This document shows, one piece after another, positions 1 to 8,796 of a stretch of 64,000 bases of DNA (the first letter of the stretch is position 1; the number at the start of each line of letters is the position of its first letter). The notes below the pieces were generated by a model. That model saw only the letters and a list, made by a program, of their open reading frames with translations. It was not told where the DNA came from and made no database searches. The translations under genes were made by a program, and so were the position numbers. The DNA is from Nitrosomonas sp. Nm51. Its GTDB lineage: Bacteria > Pseudomonadota > Gammaproteobacteria > Burkholderiales > Nitrosomonadaceae. Location of the stretch: positions 19,518 through 83,517 of the forward strand of contig NZ_FOGH01000009.1 of NCBI RefSeq assembly GCF_900111165.1, given 5' to 3'.

Positions 1-614
1 AAATAAATTGAAAAGATATGCGAATTACCCAGACTATCATAGATAGTGCCGGAAGTTGTGCCGTTGTAGGTTGCTGGGTCGTTTGCATCAAACGCTGGCA
101 ATGCAGCAGGCACCGTAGTACGTGAGTCAAGGTTTAATGATGTATTAAATTCTGTGGTTGCATCGGGCGTTAAAGCTGCTGTCGAAATTCTTAAATTGGT
201 GGGATCTGCAGTCAGGATTTCTCCGTTGGCATCTGTTGAATAACCCGTTAAATTTAAATTGTTATTGTTGACAATAAAACCGTCTGCATCAATGTGGAAT
301 TGGCCATTACGGCTGTACGAAACTGCGCCGTCGTTACTCATGCGAAAAAAACCGTTACCGTTAATTGCGATGTCCAGGGGGTTGTTAGTTGCGGTTATGG
401 TGCCTTGAGAAAATTCCTGCGCTATATTTGCGATTTTTGCGCCCATACCCCTTTGGTCTGCGACGGCTCCAGATAACGCGTTAGCATAAACATCACTAAA
501 TTGCGCCTGTCCTTGTTTAAATCCAACGGTATTGGCATTTGCGATGTTGTTACCGATCACATCGAGACTTTGGGAAGCTACACTAAGTCCGCTTAATCCA
601 TGTTGAAAACCCAT
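1..614 (-). CDS. flgE: Flagellar hook protein FlgE, N-terminal part (gene cut by window edge)
   Basis: This is the first 204 codons of the hook subunit; the rest lies beyond position 1. The start is ATG at 614, preceded by a GGAG ribosome site. The N-terminus MGFQHGLSGLSVASQSLDVI followed by GNNVANANTVGFK is the flagellar rod/hook motif (flg_bb_rod), and NPLDIAINGNGFFR is the FlgE/F/G signature. The protein polymerises into the extracellular hook that couples rod and filament. It is the last visible gene of a flgBCDE operon read leftwards, 10 bases after flgD. Confidence 0.95.
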   Translation of the reverse strand, partial: MGFQHGLSGLSVASQSLDVIGNNIANANTVGFKQGQAQFSDVYANALSGAVADQRGMGAKIANIAQEFSQGTITATNNPLDIAINGNGFFRMSNDGAVSYSRNGQFHIDADGFIVNNNNLNLTGYSTDANGEILTADPTNLRISTAALTPDATTEFNTSLNLDSRTTVPAALPAFDANDPATYNGTTSGTIYDSLGNSHIFSIY

Positions 615-624
615 GTCTGACTCC

Positions 625-1299
625 TTATTTAAATATCTGTTTAATATCTGTCATGCCGACCAGACCAAGTTCGCCCATGTCGAGTATGGCATCATGTTCA
701 CCCGGCGATACGCCGCTAACCTGGCCTAATGCGAGTGGGCTGGTCGTGATTTCCTGATCTCCTTGCGCTGCTTTGATGGCAAAACTGTAATTCCCGTTGG
801 CAGCATTGGCTCCGCTATCTGCCGCACCATCCCAAATAAACGTGTTGACACCGGCTGGTTGTGCGCCTAAATCAAGTGTACGTACTGCTATGCCTGAACT
901 GTCGAGAATTGTGACGCTCAGCTTGTCTACCGATTGCGGAAGTTCAAACCCGCCAATGGCAGCATTATTTTCAAGCGACAGAGTGGTGCCGGGAACCAAT
1001 GCTTTGTGGCCTATAAGATTAGCAGCCTCCAATGTCCGGCTATCTTCGATTCCATCAAGCAATAGCTGTAACGTATCATTGAGTTTGTCAATACCTGTAA
1101 CAGTGCTGATTTGTGCCAGTTGGCTGGTTACTTCGGCATTATCAAGCGGATTGAGAGGATCCTGATTTTGCATCTGTGTTACCAGAAGCTTTAAAAATCG
1201 GTCCTGAGGGTTTTCTACGCTGTTTTTATTTTTGTCCGCTGTTGTTGTGGCATTGGTTGTTGCTAATGGGTGTTTATTAACCTCTTGTACTGAATTCAT
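625..1299 (-). CDS. flgD: Flagellar hook capping (scaffold) protein FlgD
   Basis: The 224-residue protein is of normal FlgD length. The N-terminal region around residues 30-75 carries the diagnostic FLKLLVTQMQNQDPLNPLDN stretch, followed by a hook-cap Ig-like/TUDOR region with VSGVSPGEHDAILDMGELG near the C-terminus. FlgD sits at the tip of the growing hook and directs FlgE assembly, then is discarded. It lies between flgC (14-base gap) and flgE (10-base gap) in one minus-strand operon, in the usual order. Nothing odd is seen. Confidence 0.95.
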   Translation of the reverse strand: MNSVQEVNKHPLATTNATTTADKNKNSVENPQDRFLKLLVTQMQNQDPLNPLDNAEVTSQLAQISTVTGIDKLNDTLQLLLDGIEDSRTLEAANLIGHKALVPGTTLSLENNAAIGGFELPQSVDKLSVTILDSSGIAVRTLDLGAQPAGVNTFIWDGAADSGANAANGNYSFAIKAAQGDQEITTSPLALGQVSGVSPGEHDAILDMGELGLVGMTDIKQIFK

Positions 1300-1313
1300 G
1301 ACTGCTCGCCTCT

Positions 1314-1718
1314 TTATTGACCGATTGTGAGTGTTTTTTGCAACAAGGATTTTGTCGTGTTTAACATGTCTACGTTATTTTGATACGAACGTGATGCAGA
1401 CATCATGTTGACCATTTCGTCAACGACGTTGACATTAGGTTTTATGATGTAGCCATCTTCATCTGCAAGCGGGTGGCTGGGCTCAAAAATTTTTTTCATC
1501 GGTGAAGCGTCATGGACAACAGCAGCGACTTTGACGCCGCTGGCACCGTTGCCGTCTGCTTTGAGCGTGCTAAAGACAACTTGACGTCCTCGATAAGGTT
1601 CGCCCGATGAATTAGTAACGCTATCGGCATTTGCCAAATTGCTTGAGACCACATTCAAGCGCTGAGATTGAGCTGTCATTGCTGAACTGGCAATATTAAA
1701 TACTTTAAACAGTGACAT
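1314..1718 (-). CDS. flgC: Flagellar proximal rod protein FlgC
   Basis: At 134 residues it has the family's normal length. The N-terminus has the rod motif ([20 protein letters not shown]) and the C-terminus has the conserved [20 protein letters not shown] helix that packs in the rod. FlgC forms part of the proximal rod crossing the periplasm, together with FlgB, FlgF and FliE. The gene starts 2 bases after the flgB stop, so translation is probably coupled. Confidence 0.95.
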   Translation of the reverse strand: MSLFKVFNIASSAMTAQSQRLNVVSSNLANADSVTNSSGEPYRGRQVVFSTLKADGNGASGVKVAAVVHDASPMKKIFEPSHPLADEDGYIIKPNVNVVDEMVNMMSASRSYQNNVDMLNTTKSLLQKTLTIGQ

Positions 1719-1720
1719 GA

Positions 1721-2125
1721 TTATCGCTCCTGTATAGCAGATAGCAGACCTCTGAACTGTCTGCTGATAAAAGTTAAACTCGCGTCATACTTGACGGAAT
1801 TGTCCGCAAAGTGAGTGCGTTCAGAATCCATATCAACTGTGTTGCCATCCGCGCTGGGCTGCTGCGGAATACGGTAAAGAATGTTACTGCTGATGCCGTT
1901 ACCTTTATTGCCGCCGATATGCATTGGTGAAGTGGTCGAAAGTGTCGCTGCGGACGTGGTTGTTGCGAGTTTCTCTTTTAATACGCTTGAGAAGTCAATA
2001 TCTTTTGCTTTAAAATTGGGTGTGTCGGCATTAGCAACATTACTGGCGAGTAGCTCCTGCCGTGCGGCTCTGAGACCTAATGCTTGCTGATGGAAGTTAA
2101 CAGTCTTATCTAGTTTGCTAATCAT
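1721..2125 (-). CDS. flgB: Flagellar proximal rod protein FlgB
   Basis: The 134-residue rod subunit has the motif [20 protein letters not shown] near residues 20-40 and ends with [19 protein letters not shown]. It is the first gene of the flgBCDE operon. The start ATG at 2125 faces the divergent flgA across a 214-base gap that must hold both promoters. FlgB is expected at the base of the rod, next to the MS ring (FliF) and FliE, both encoded elsewhere in this window. Confidence 0.95.
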   Translation of the reverse strand: MISKLDKTVNFHQQALGLRAARQELLASNVANADTPNFKAKDIDFSSVLKEKLATTTSAATLSTTSPMHIGGNKGNGISSNILYRIPQQPSADGNTVDMDSERTHFADNSVKYDASLTFISRQFRGLLSAIQER

Positions 2126-2339
2126 GTGAATTCCTGGTCTGAAATGTTCATTTCATTAATTGCATTTTTCGTGTCAACAATGTTAGTGCATTTCTCTTGT
2201 GAGTAATTGTTTAAAAAGAGCGTGAAATTACTGCTAACTCGAAGCACTTAATTTATTTTTTGACCTTTAGTATATTGTCCGGGCGGCAATAATTGCCGGA
2301 AATAGCAATTAGCAGCAAAAATTTTCAGGACAATATTTA
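2126..2339. promoter_or_regulatory. Divergent flgB/flgA control region with a 15-base palindrome
   Basis: This 214-base AT-rich gap separates the divergent flgB and flgA starts, so it should hold the promoters of both. A perfect interrupted palindrome, CGGCAAT-A-ATTGCCG, lies at 2284-2298, about 42 bases before flgA. It could be an operator or a small hairpin in the flgA leader. No convincing sigma-28 or sigma-54 promoter was seen by eye. Confidence 0.45.
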
Positions 2340-3056
2340 ATGCGACGTAAGACATTTCAACTTTGTATTTTATTGGTGACTGCAAAATTGTCAGTCAATC
2401 TGTTTGCAGAAAGTCATAATTCGTTATCGCAATATCAGGAAATACCACTTATTAAAAAAGCGGTTGAAGATTTTGTTTATAGTCATGCAAATAATTCCGC
2501 GGGTGATATTCAGGTCGAGGTCGGCCAGATTGACCAGCGGATTACATTGCCAAAATGTGAGAAACTTAATGTATTCATGCCGTCAGGTAGCCGATTATGG
2601 GGAAAAACGTCGGTAGGTGTGCGTTGCGATGGGCAAGTATCCTGGACAATTTATGTGCAGGCCGAGATCAGAATCATGGCGGATGTATTGCATGTCACAC
2701 AACCGCTGTCACGTGATCACACGATTAACTATGGTGACCTGGCGCTTCAAACTGTTAATCTGACACAAATCCCTGAAGGTGTGTTGACAGACTATTCCCA
2801 GGCTGTTGGTAAAATTGCAGTAACGAATCTGACAATGGGACAGCCTTTGCGACAAAGTATGCTGCGCTCACCTTATATAATATTAAGAGGACAAAACGTA
2901 AAGCTAATGATTAATGGGCGCGGGTTCAGAGTCAGCTCAGAGGGGCATGCGTTATCAGACGCATCTGAAGGGCAGATTGTTCAAGTACGCAACCCGGCAG
3001 GCCGTATTATTAGCGGTCTGGCACGACATAACGCGATAGTGGAAGTGAATCCCTAA
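2340..3056 (+). CDS. flgA: Flagellar P-ring assembly chaperone FlgA
   Basis: The 238-residue secreted protein has an N-terminal signal peptide (hydrophobic LCILLVTAKLSVNLF after MRRKTFQ, cleavage probably near FAES). The C-terminal SAF domain carries the typical LGQ-type stretches: TMGQPLRQSMLRSPYIILRG, QNVKLMINGRGFRVSSEG and VRNPAGRIISGLARHNAIVE. It is a periplasmic chaperone that helps FlgI form the P ring. It is divergent from flgBCDE, as in many proteobacteria. The flgM and flgN genes that often follow are absent; a biosynthetic island begins 91 bases downstream instead. Confidence 0.93.
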   Translation: MRRKTFQLCILLVTAKLSVNLFAESHNSLSQYQEIPLIKKAVEDFVYSHANNSAGDIQVEVGQIDQRITLPKCEKLNVFMPSGSRLWGKTSVGVRCDGQVSWTIYVQAEIRIMADVLHVTQPLSRDHTINYGDLALQTVNLTQIPEGVLTDYSQAVGKIAVTNLTMGQPLRQSMLRSPYIILRGQNVKLMINGRGFRVSSEGHALSDASEGQIVQVRNPAGRIISGLARHNAIVEVNP

Positions 3057-3147
3057 AATATTGGCTGGATACGTTTTTATTATCAGACATTGCTCTGTTA
3101 CAATGTGCTAAGCGATTGAATAGTATAAAATTCTGGAAAATTTATAT

Positions 3148-3396
3148 ATGAGCCAAGACAAGGCGGTAACACTCGATCAACTGGAGTTGATTTTTCAAGA
3201 TACGTTCACCGAGAATACTTATGCATTCTCGGTTAATACCACGCGTGATGATATTGAAGAGTGGGACAGCTTAAGCCATATCAGGCTGCTGACCGCTATT
3301 GAAGCTAATTTTGGCGTTCAGTTTGATCTGGATGAAATAGGCAATATGACCGATGTCGCCACTATTGTAAATCTTTTACATGAGAAATTAGTATAA
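3148..3396 (+). CDS. Acyl carrier protein (first of two in the island)
   Basis: This 82-residue acidic four-helix carrier protein has the phosphopantetheine site D40-S41-L42 in the stretch EEWDSLSHIRLLTAIE. It is predicted to carry an acyl or glyceryl group as a thioester. It lies 26 bases upstream of the FkbH-like gene, and the family precedent (FkbH-type enzymes charge a discrete ACP with a glyceryl unit) makes it the likely partner. It is not the fatty-acid synthesis ACP, whose neighbours (fabD, fabG, fabF) are missing. Confidence 0.85.
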   Translation: MSQDKAVTLDQLELIFQDTFTENTYAFSVNTTRDDIEEWDSLSHIRLLTAIEANFGVQFDLDEIGNMTDVATIVNLLHEKLV

Positions 3397-3422
3397 ATAA
3401 TAATTGTCGAACAGAATTTTTC

Positions 3423-5318
3423 ATGTACGATCTTCCCTGGTTACTTGCTCCTCCCGACGACTTCAATGAGCGCTGCGCTCAGTTGAAGTACCATAAAACT
3501 CCCGCTGATGAAGTGCATGCATTAGCGAAATATGCCTTATCTATAAACCAATCCAATCGTTTATATCAGGCCATACGTAAGCTGAATGCTAATACCCGTT
3601 CATTATTAGCTCATACGCTGACACCATTCAAATTAGGCATAGTCAGTAATGCTACTATGGATTTGATGATTCCATCTTTCGTGATGGCGGCAATACGGAA
3701 TGGCGTGGATCTTGAGTTGATAACCACAGATTTTGGGCAAGTGGCACAAGAGGCATTTGATCCTGATTCAAAACTTAATCAATCGAAACCGGACGCAGTT
3801 TTGGTAGCATTGGATTATCGTGCCTATCCGTTCTTTGGTGATCAATCAGTCGCTTCAGTTCAAATTACACCAAGTGAAAAGGCGCTTAATTACTTGCAGC
3901 AAATCAGAGAATCATTCAAACAAAAGGGCGGCATGATTTGCATTGTGCAAACGCTTGCATGTCCTCCTTATGAATTCAGCGGGAATTTTGATGTGCAACT
4001 TGATGGCATATTACGTAAATCTCTTACCGAATTTAACCGCGCACTGGTCGACGATATTAAAAACAGTCCAGATGTGTTGCTGGACGTTGCGGCTATAGTC
4101 AATATGGTTGGCGCATGCCATTGGTTCGATGATAGACAATGGTATTTATCCAGGGTACCCATGGCGAATACTTATGTGCCGCTGTATGCTGAGTATTTGA
4201 CTAAACTGATTGCTGCGTTACGTGGGAAAAGTAAAAAATGTCTGGTTTTAGATCTTGACAATACTTTGTGGGGCGGAGTGATTGGGGATGATGGTTTGGA
4301 GGGAATTCAGATTGGTCAGGGACATCCGGTTGGTGAGTCGTTTTTAGCGGTACAGCAGTGGGCTAAGACGTTAAAAGATCTGGGTGTTCTATTGGCGGTA
4401 TGTTCGAAAAATGATAAGGATATAGCATCAGAGGCGTTTCAGAGACACTCAGGCATGTTATTGAAAAAAAATGATTTTGCTGTTTTTGTCGCAAACTGGG
4501 AAGATAAGGCGTCTAACATCCGGTATATAGCAGAAACATTGAATATCGGTCTGGATGCAATAGTTTTTGTTGACGATAACCCTGCGGAGCGTGAAATTAT
4601 CCGGACAATGCTGCCCGAAATAAGTGTGCCCGAACTGCCTAAGGACCCATCGCAATTTTTGCGCATACTCTGTGCAGCGCGCTACTTTGAAAAAATCGAT
4701 TTTACCGATGATGATGCGCAGCGCAATGCACAGTATTCAAGTAACGTCCGGCGTCAGGAAATACAGAAATCCGCTGCCAGTTTGGACGATTATCTGGTTT
4801 CACTTGAAATGCATATCAGTTTTGCACCATTTGATGAATTTGGACGCAAGCGCATCGTACAGCTAATCAATAAAACCAATCAGTTTAATTTGACAACGCG
4901 GCGTTATACGGAAGCCGAAGTGTTACAATTTGAAAATAACGAACAATCTGTAACGCTTCAAGTGCATTTGCAGGATAAATTTGGTGATAACGGCATGATC
5001 AGTGTTCTAATTTGCAAAGTGTATAAAGATCGCTGGGAAATAGAGACCTGGTTGATGAGCTGCCGTGTCATAAAACGCAGAGTTGAAGATGCTGTCTGTG
5101 ACGAGCTGGTAGCGCGTGCAAGAAAGAGTGGAGTGAGTAGGCTGCGTGGATTTTATCGACCGACTGAAAAGAATGGTCTGGTCAAAGAACATTATCGGCG
5201 GCTCGGGTTCGAGTGTGTTGGTTCGAGTGACACTGAAGATGTCTGGGATTTGGTCGTTGATCGTTATCAAATAAAAAATCCACCTATTAAAGTTACAAAG
5301 TCGTCTGTGACTGCATGA
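3423..5318 (+). CDS. FkbH-like HAD-superfamily (subfamily IIIC) enzyme, probable glyceryl-ACP loading
   Basis: The 631-residue protein has three parts. There is an SGNH-like N-terminal region, a central HAD domain with DLDNT at residues 277-281 (D277 nucleophile, D279 acid/base) in DLDNTLWGGVIGDDG and a later FVDDNPAERE motif, and a C-terminal GNAT-like region with FGDNGMISV. Known FkbH enzymes take 1,3-bisphosphoglycerate, dephosphorylate it and load the glyceryl unit on an ACP. The adjacent ACP supports that role here. Family assignment is firm, the substrate is inferred. It is the only obvious carrier-loading enzyme in the island. Confidence 0.88.
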   Translation: MYDLPWLLAPPDDFNERCAQLKYHKTPADEVHALAKYALSINQSNRLYQAIRKLNANTRSLLAHTLTPFKLGIVSNATMDLMIPSFVMAAIRNGVDLELITTDFGQVAQEAFDPDSKLNQSKPDAVLVALDYRAYPFFGDQSVASVQITPSEKALNYLQQIRESFKQKGGMICIVQTLACPPYEFSGNFDVQLDGILRKSLTEFNRALVDDIKNSPDVLLDVAAIVNMVGACHWFDDRQWYLSRVPMANTYVPLYAEYLTKLIAALRGKSKKCLVLDLDNTLWGGVIGDDGLEGIQIGQGHPVGESFLAVQQWAKTLKDLGVLLAVCSKNDKDIASEAFQRHSGMLLKKNDFAVFVANWEDKASNIRYIAETLNIGLDAIVFVDDNPAEREIIRTMLPEISVPELPKDPSQFLRILCAARYFEKIDFTDDDAQRNAQYSSNVRRQEIQKSAASLDDYLVSLEMHISFAPFDEFGRKRIVQLINKTNQFNLTTRRYTEAEVLQFENNEQSVTLQVHLQDKFGDNGMISVLICKVYKDRWEIETWLMSCRVIKRRVEDAVCDELVARARKSGVSRLRGFYRPTEKNGLVKEHYRRLGFECVGSSDTEDVWDLVVDRYQIKNPPIKVTKSSVTA

Positions 5319-5330
5319 CTTTTCATAAAA

Positions 5331-6791
5331 ATGACGAATTGGAATAGAATAGGCGCGTTTCAAATTGATCAGAAGACAAGCTGCCAATTCGCGCAGGCGT
5401 CGGGCGATTATAATCCTTTGCATGTTGATCCTGTACTCGCAAGACGCTACCAGTTTGGAACCACTGTGATGCATGGTGTCTGCGGTGTTCTTAAGGCACT
5501 AGATTGCCTATTCAAGAATTTTGATAACGCTCAATCAATCAATTCGATCAGGGTACAGTTTGTACGGCCGGTTCTGCATGGCGAGTGTGTCGATGTTTTC
5601 AGTCAACAATCCGCTGGGCAAGACTTAAAGCTGAGACTGCTAGTCCAGGGGCGCCGTGTTCAGGACATCGATCTGAAATTAATGAGACAATCTGACATAA
5701 AACCGGAAATGATTGACTATCAGCCAGTATCAACGGGAAAACCGCAACCTGAAAATTTACAGTTTGAAAATACTGATGATTTGGAAGGTACGCTGGACTT
5801 GGTCTGGATGCCTGATGTTATTCAAGAATTATTTCCATATATAAAAAAATATCTACCGGATAATCAGACTGCGGTATTGCTGGGTTTGACTCAAATTGTT
5901 GGCATGCGCTGTCCGGGACTGCATTCTGTTTTTACTGGGCTGGCTATTCGTTTCGAACAAAAAGCGGCCGCCGGTAATGCAAAAATGCAATTTAAAGTAT
6001 TGCATCGCGACAACCGTTTTTCACTGGTAACGATCAGTATAACGCATAATACGGCAAGCGGTGAAATTACCGCGCTATTTCGGCCCGAGCCTGTATCTCA
6101 GGAGAGGTATGCTGAATTACAGGGTACTGTAACTAAAAACCGATTTGCAGATCAGAAGGCACTGATCATTGGTGGTTCGCGTGGAATTGGTGAGGTGACA
6201 GCCAAATTAATAGCGGCAGGTGGCGGTCATTCTGTGATTACATATTATCAGGGAGAACAGGATGCGCAAAAGATCGCCCGCGATATCCGCTCACACGGTG
6301 GGCGCTGCGATGTTCTATCGTATAATGTCTTGTCTGAATCTGAAACCGGCATTACAAACCGTATTTCAAAAGAACGTTTTTCACATATTTATTATTTTGC
6401 GTCCCCTTTGATCGAGAAGGGGGAAGGATTAGTGTGGGACGACACGGTGTTTCAGAAATTTTGTCATTATTACCTGAAAGGTTTTGCGGCGCTGATTGAA
6501 AAGTTTTTAAGCGATGCGGTATACAGGAAGCATTCAATGACTGTATTTGTTCCATCGACGGTTTTCTTGGAGCAACCGCAGAAAGGTTTTGCTGAGTATA
6601 TTGCGGCTAAAGCAGCTGTAGAAGCTTTTGTTCGGCAATTATCCGCTAAATATCCCGGCTGGACGTTTCATGTACCCAGATTACCTAGAATGCTGACCGA
6701 TCAGACCAGCGGTTTAAATGTAAAGTGGACGCAAACAACAGCCGCAACGATGCTGGATATACTGATGTCGATGAGCGCTACACCCAATTGA
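5331..6791 (+). CDS. Fused MaoC-type hydratase and short-chain dehydrogenase
   Basis: This 486-residue two-domain protein begins with a MaoC/hotdog hydratase domain with the catalytic pair D26 and H31 in SGDYNPLHVDP. Residues 130-270 form a poorly recognisable middle region that may be a second hotdog. The C-terminal SDR domain has the nucleotide motif GGSRGIG at 281-287 and the catalytic Y423-x3-K427 in EYIAAKAAVE. It should hydrate an enoyl thioester (or act on a hydroxyacyl thioester) and oxidise or reduce the product, probably on a carrier protein of this island. Such fusions are uncommon. The substrate is unknown. Confidence 0.82.
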   Translation: MTNWNRIGAFQIDQKTSCQFAQASGDYNPLHVDPVLARRYQFGTTVMHGVCGVLKALDCLFKNFDNAQSINSIRVQFVRPVLHGECVDVFSQQSAGQDLKLRLLVQGRRVQDIDLKLMRQSDIKPEMIDYQPVSTGKPQPENLQFENTDDLEGTLDLVWMPDVIQELFPYIKKYLPDNQTAVLLGLTQIVGMRCPGLHSVFTGLAIRFEQKAAAGNAKMQFKVLHRDNRFSLVTISITHNTASGEITALFRPEPVSQERYAELQGTVTKNRFADQKALIIGGSRGIGEVTAKLIAAGGGHSVITYYQGEQDAQKIARDIRSHGGRCDVLSYNVLSESETGITNRISKERFSHIYYFASPLIEKGEGLVWDDTVFQKFCHYYLKGFAALIEKFLSDAVYRKHSMTVFVPSTVFLEQPQKGFAEYIAAKAAVEAFVRQLSAKYPGWTFHVPRLPRMLTDQTSGLNVKWTQTTAATMLDILMSMSATPN

Positions 6792-6792
6792 T

Positions 6793-7680
6793 ATGTCAAA
6801 TAATTTAAGAGTCCATTCTTCTGTTAACGCAACGGTTTTAACTGCAATTTGCAAAGATGATCTCGATGAAGTGGCGCTTTTTTTGCATCACCATATGAAT
6901 AATCGCTTTACACAGTCCGAATGGAAGCAGGGCATCAGCCAATCCTGGATGCCCGATGTGCCAAATTACGGCTACATGCTGAAAAACGATGTGCAGATAG
7001 TGGGTGTCTTATGCGCTATTTACTCCGAGCAATTGATTGCCGGTGGTTTGAAACGGTTTTGTAACCCACACAGCTGGTGTGTGCTTGCTGATTTTCGCAA
7101 GCGCAGTATAGAGCTGGTACTGGCTCTGATACGCCAGAAGAGTTACATATTTACTATGTTTTCACCGAATAAGGATGGCCTTGAAATATTCAGGTATTTA
7201 AAATTTCAACCTTTGGATAACCGCGTTTTGATACTGTTGAATATACCATCTATATATGGATCCGGAAAAGTTATCGAACTTCGGGACAAGCAGCAGGTTA
7301 AGCTGCTCTTGCCAGAAACCGCTGTACAGCATTATCTGGATCATATTCATTTTCCATGGCTCAACTTTCTGTTTTTCAGAAATAATGATAAATATGGTTT
7401 TTTTATTTATAAACGACACCGTTATAAAAGATTAGCCAGCGCATGGATTATGTATATCAGCGATGCTGTGTTATTTCGTCAGTGCTGGCCGGCCATCAGG
7501 ACAAGTCTGCTGCTCGAGCATGGGTTGTTTACCAGTAAAATTGAAGCACGATTTTTGGATCAACCAATGAAAACATGGTTTGAACCGGAACAAGGGGCTC
7601 AGAAGTTTTATTTGAGCGATGAAATATCAGCTGGCCATATTCAAAATTTATATAGCGAACTGGTTGCGTTGGATTTATAA
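6793..7680 (+). CDS. GNAT-like protein of the ACP/exosortase-associated island, function unknown
   Basis: The 295-residue protein starts 1 base after the preceding stop. The pattern of residues 15-145 (an acidic first helix, then a YMLKNDVQIVGVLCAIYSEQ strand, an SWCVLADFRKRSIELVLAL helix, and FRYLKFQPLDNRVLIL) looks like a GNAT acyltransferase fold. The second half has aromatic-rich segments (FPWLNFLFFRNNDKYGFFIY) and no motif I can name. Similar proteins occur beside exosortase-A-associated genes. It could transfer the acyl group built on the carrier proteins to a sugar or peptide, but that is inference. Confidence 0.6.
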   Translation: MSNNLRVHSSVNATVLTAICKDDLDEVALFLHHHMNNRFTQSEWKQGISQSWMPDVPNYGYMLKNDVQIVGVLCAIYSEQLIAGGLKRFCNPHSWCVLADFRKRSIELVLALIRQKSYIFTMFSPNKDGLEIFRYLKFQPLDNRVLILLNIPSIYGSGKVIELRDKQQVKLLLPETAVQHYLDHIHFPWLNFLFFRNNDKYGFFIYKRHRYKRLASAWIMYISDAVLFRQCWPAIRTSLLLEHGLFTSKIEARFLDQPMKTWFEPEQGAQKFYLSDEISAGHIQNLYSELVALDL

Positions 7681-7713
7681 AATTTTTGTTTAGTTTTAAG
7701 TGGAACAGGGTAA

Positions 7714-7959
7714 ATGAAACTGGAAAATGAAATAATCAACATCGTGCGCGACGTGCTGGTCCTCGGTGATCGTGCAGATAAATTTAATACAACGACAGCA
7801 TTGATGGGCGATATTCCTGAATTTGATTCTATGTCTGTGGTTGCGATTATAACAGCGCTGGAAGATGAGTATGACTGTGTTTTTGAAGATGATGAAATCA
7901 CTGCTGATGTATTCAAAACAATTGGCAGTTTGACGCAACTGGTGGAATCGAAGCTCTAA
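7714..7959 (+). CDS. Acyl carrier protein (second of the island, exosortase A-associated type)
   Basis: This 81-residue carrier protein has the phosphopantetheine attachment S39 in PEFDSMSVVAIITALEDEY and an acidic helix 2/3. It sits 3 bases ahead of exosortase A-associated hydrolase 2, the arrangement known from exosortase A loci. It differs clearly from the ACP at 3148, so the two probably serve different steps or substrates. The weak ribosome site AACAGGG lies about 10 bases before the ATG. Confidence 0.83.
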   Translation: MKLENEIINIVRDVLVLGDRADKFNTTTALMGDIPEFDSMSVVAIITALEDEYDCVFEDDEITADVFKTIGSLTQLVESKL

Positions 7960-7962
7960 GTC

Positions 7963-8796
7963 ATGCTTGCGCAATCCAGAATTGAAGTTGACTTTATTCA
8001 GGGTGGTGCCGGGAAACTGTTCGCCTTGCACTACGCGCCTGAAAGTATCACTGACGAGACGGAATGTATTGTTGCTGCCGCATCATTTGCAGAAGAAATG
8101 AATCGATGCCGTTATATGTGCACACTGTTCGCGCAACAGGTATCACAGTTTAATTACGGTTTCTTATCGGTAGATACTTATGGTACAGGCGACAGCGAAG
8201 GTGAATTCAAAGATTCGAACTGGGAACAAGGCTGTCAGGATTTGCTGGCGGCAATTACGTATGCCGGCACATTGGGCTATCAGAAAATTTCTATTCTGGG
8301 AGTGCGGCTTGGTGCATTGCAAGCCGTGCAAATTGCTGGCGCGATTAAGTGCTTACAGCGTTTGATATTCTGGCAACCTGTTATTAACGGACAGGCTGCG
8401 TTAACGCAGTTTCTTCGCATCAGAATTGCTGCATCCATGCAGCGTGGAGAACAACAGGAAACTGTTCAGGATTTGGAAAATCAGATTAACAATGGTCAAC
8501 ATATTAGCGTATCAGGTTATGATGTCGGGCCCGATCTTTTTAAGGGGATCAAAGCTGCAAAATTCAATTCATTTGTTAATTCACTTGTTGTTCCTGTTGG
8601 CTGGTTTACTGTAATTACCAGTGCAGACAGAAAAACACCACGGGGTGATATGATGATGATCGAAAAGTGGCGCGAAAGAGGTGCCAGGATTGATCATCAG
8701 GAAGTTATCGGCCCGCCATTCTGGCTTGCGCACGAGCGCACGCTGGTTCCAGAACTCGTTGAAGCTACAGTACGTTATGTTACTCAGTCATACTGA
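7963..8796 (+). CDS. Exosortase A system-associated hydrolase 2 (alpha/beta-hydrolase fold)
   Basis: This 277-residue alpha/beta-hydrolase-like protein has DTYGTGDSEGEF (residues 70-81), where the family has DLxGxGDSxG. The nucleophile elbow reads G113-V-R115-L-G117, so the usual catalytic serine of GxSxG is replaced by arginine. The loss looks like a family trait rather than decay, since the rest is intact. Hydrolases of this type accompany exosortase A/PEP-CTERM loci and polysaccharide clusters. The gene overlaps hydrolase 1 by 20 bases. The exact reaction is unknown. Confidence 0.82.
   Translation: MLAQSRIEVDFIQGGAGKLFALHYAPESITDETECIVAAASFAEEMNRCRYMCTLFAQQVSQFNYGFLSVDTYGTGDSEGEFKDSNWEQGCQDLLAAITYAGTLGYQKISILGVRLGALQAVQIAGAIKCLQRLIFWQPVINGQAALTQFLRIRIAASMQRGEQQETVQDLENQINNGQHISVSGYDVGPDLFKGIKAAKFNSFVNSLVVPVGWFTVITSADRKTPRGDMMMIEKWRERGARIDHQEVIGPPFWLAHERTLVPELVEATVRYVTQSY

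Noticed and set aside
797..1165. 122-codon plus-strand frame inside flgD
   Set aside because: It is an antisense shadow of the clearly assigned flgD, with no ribosome site or known pattern.
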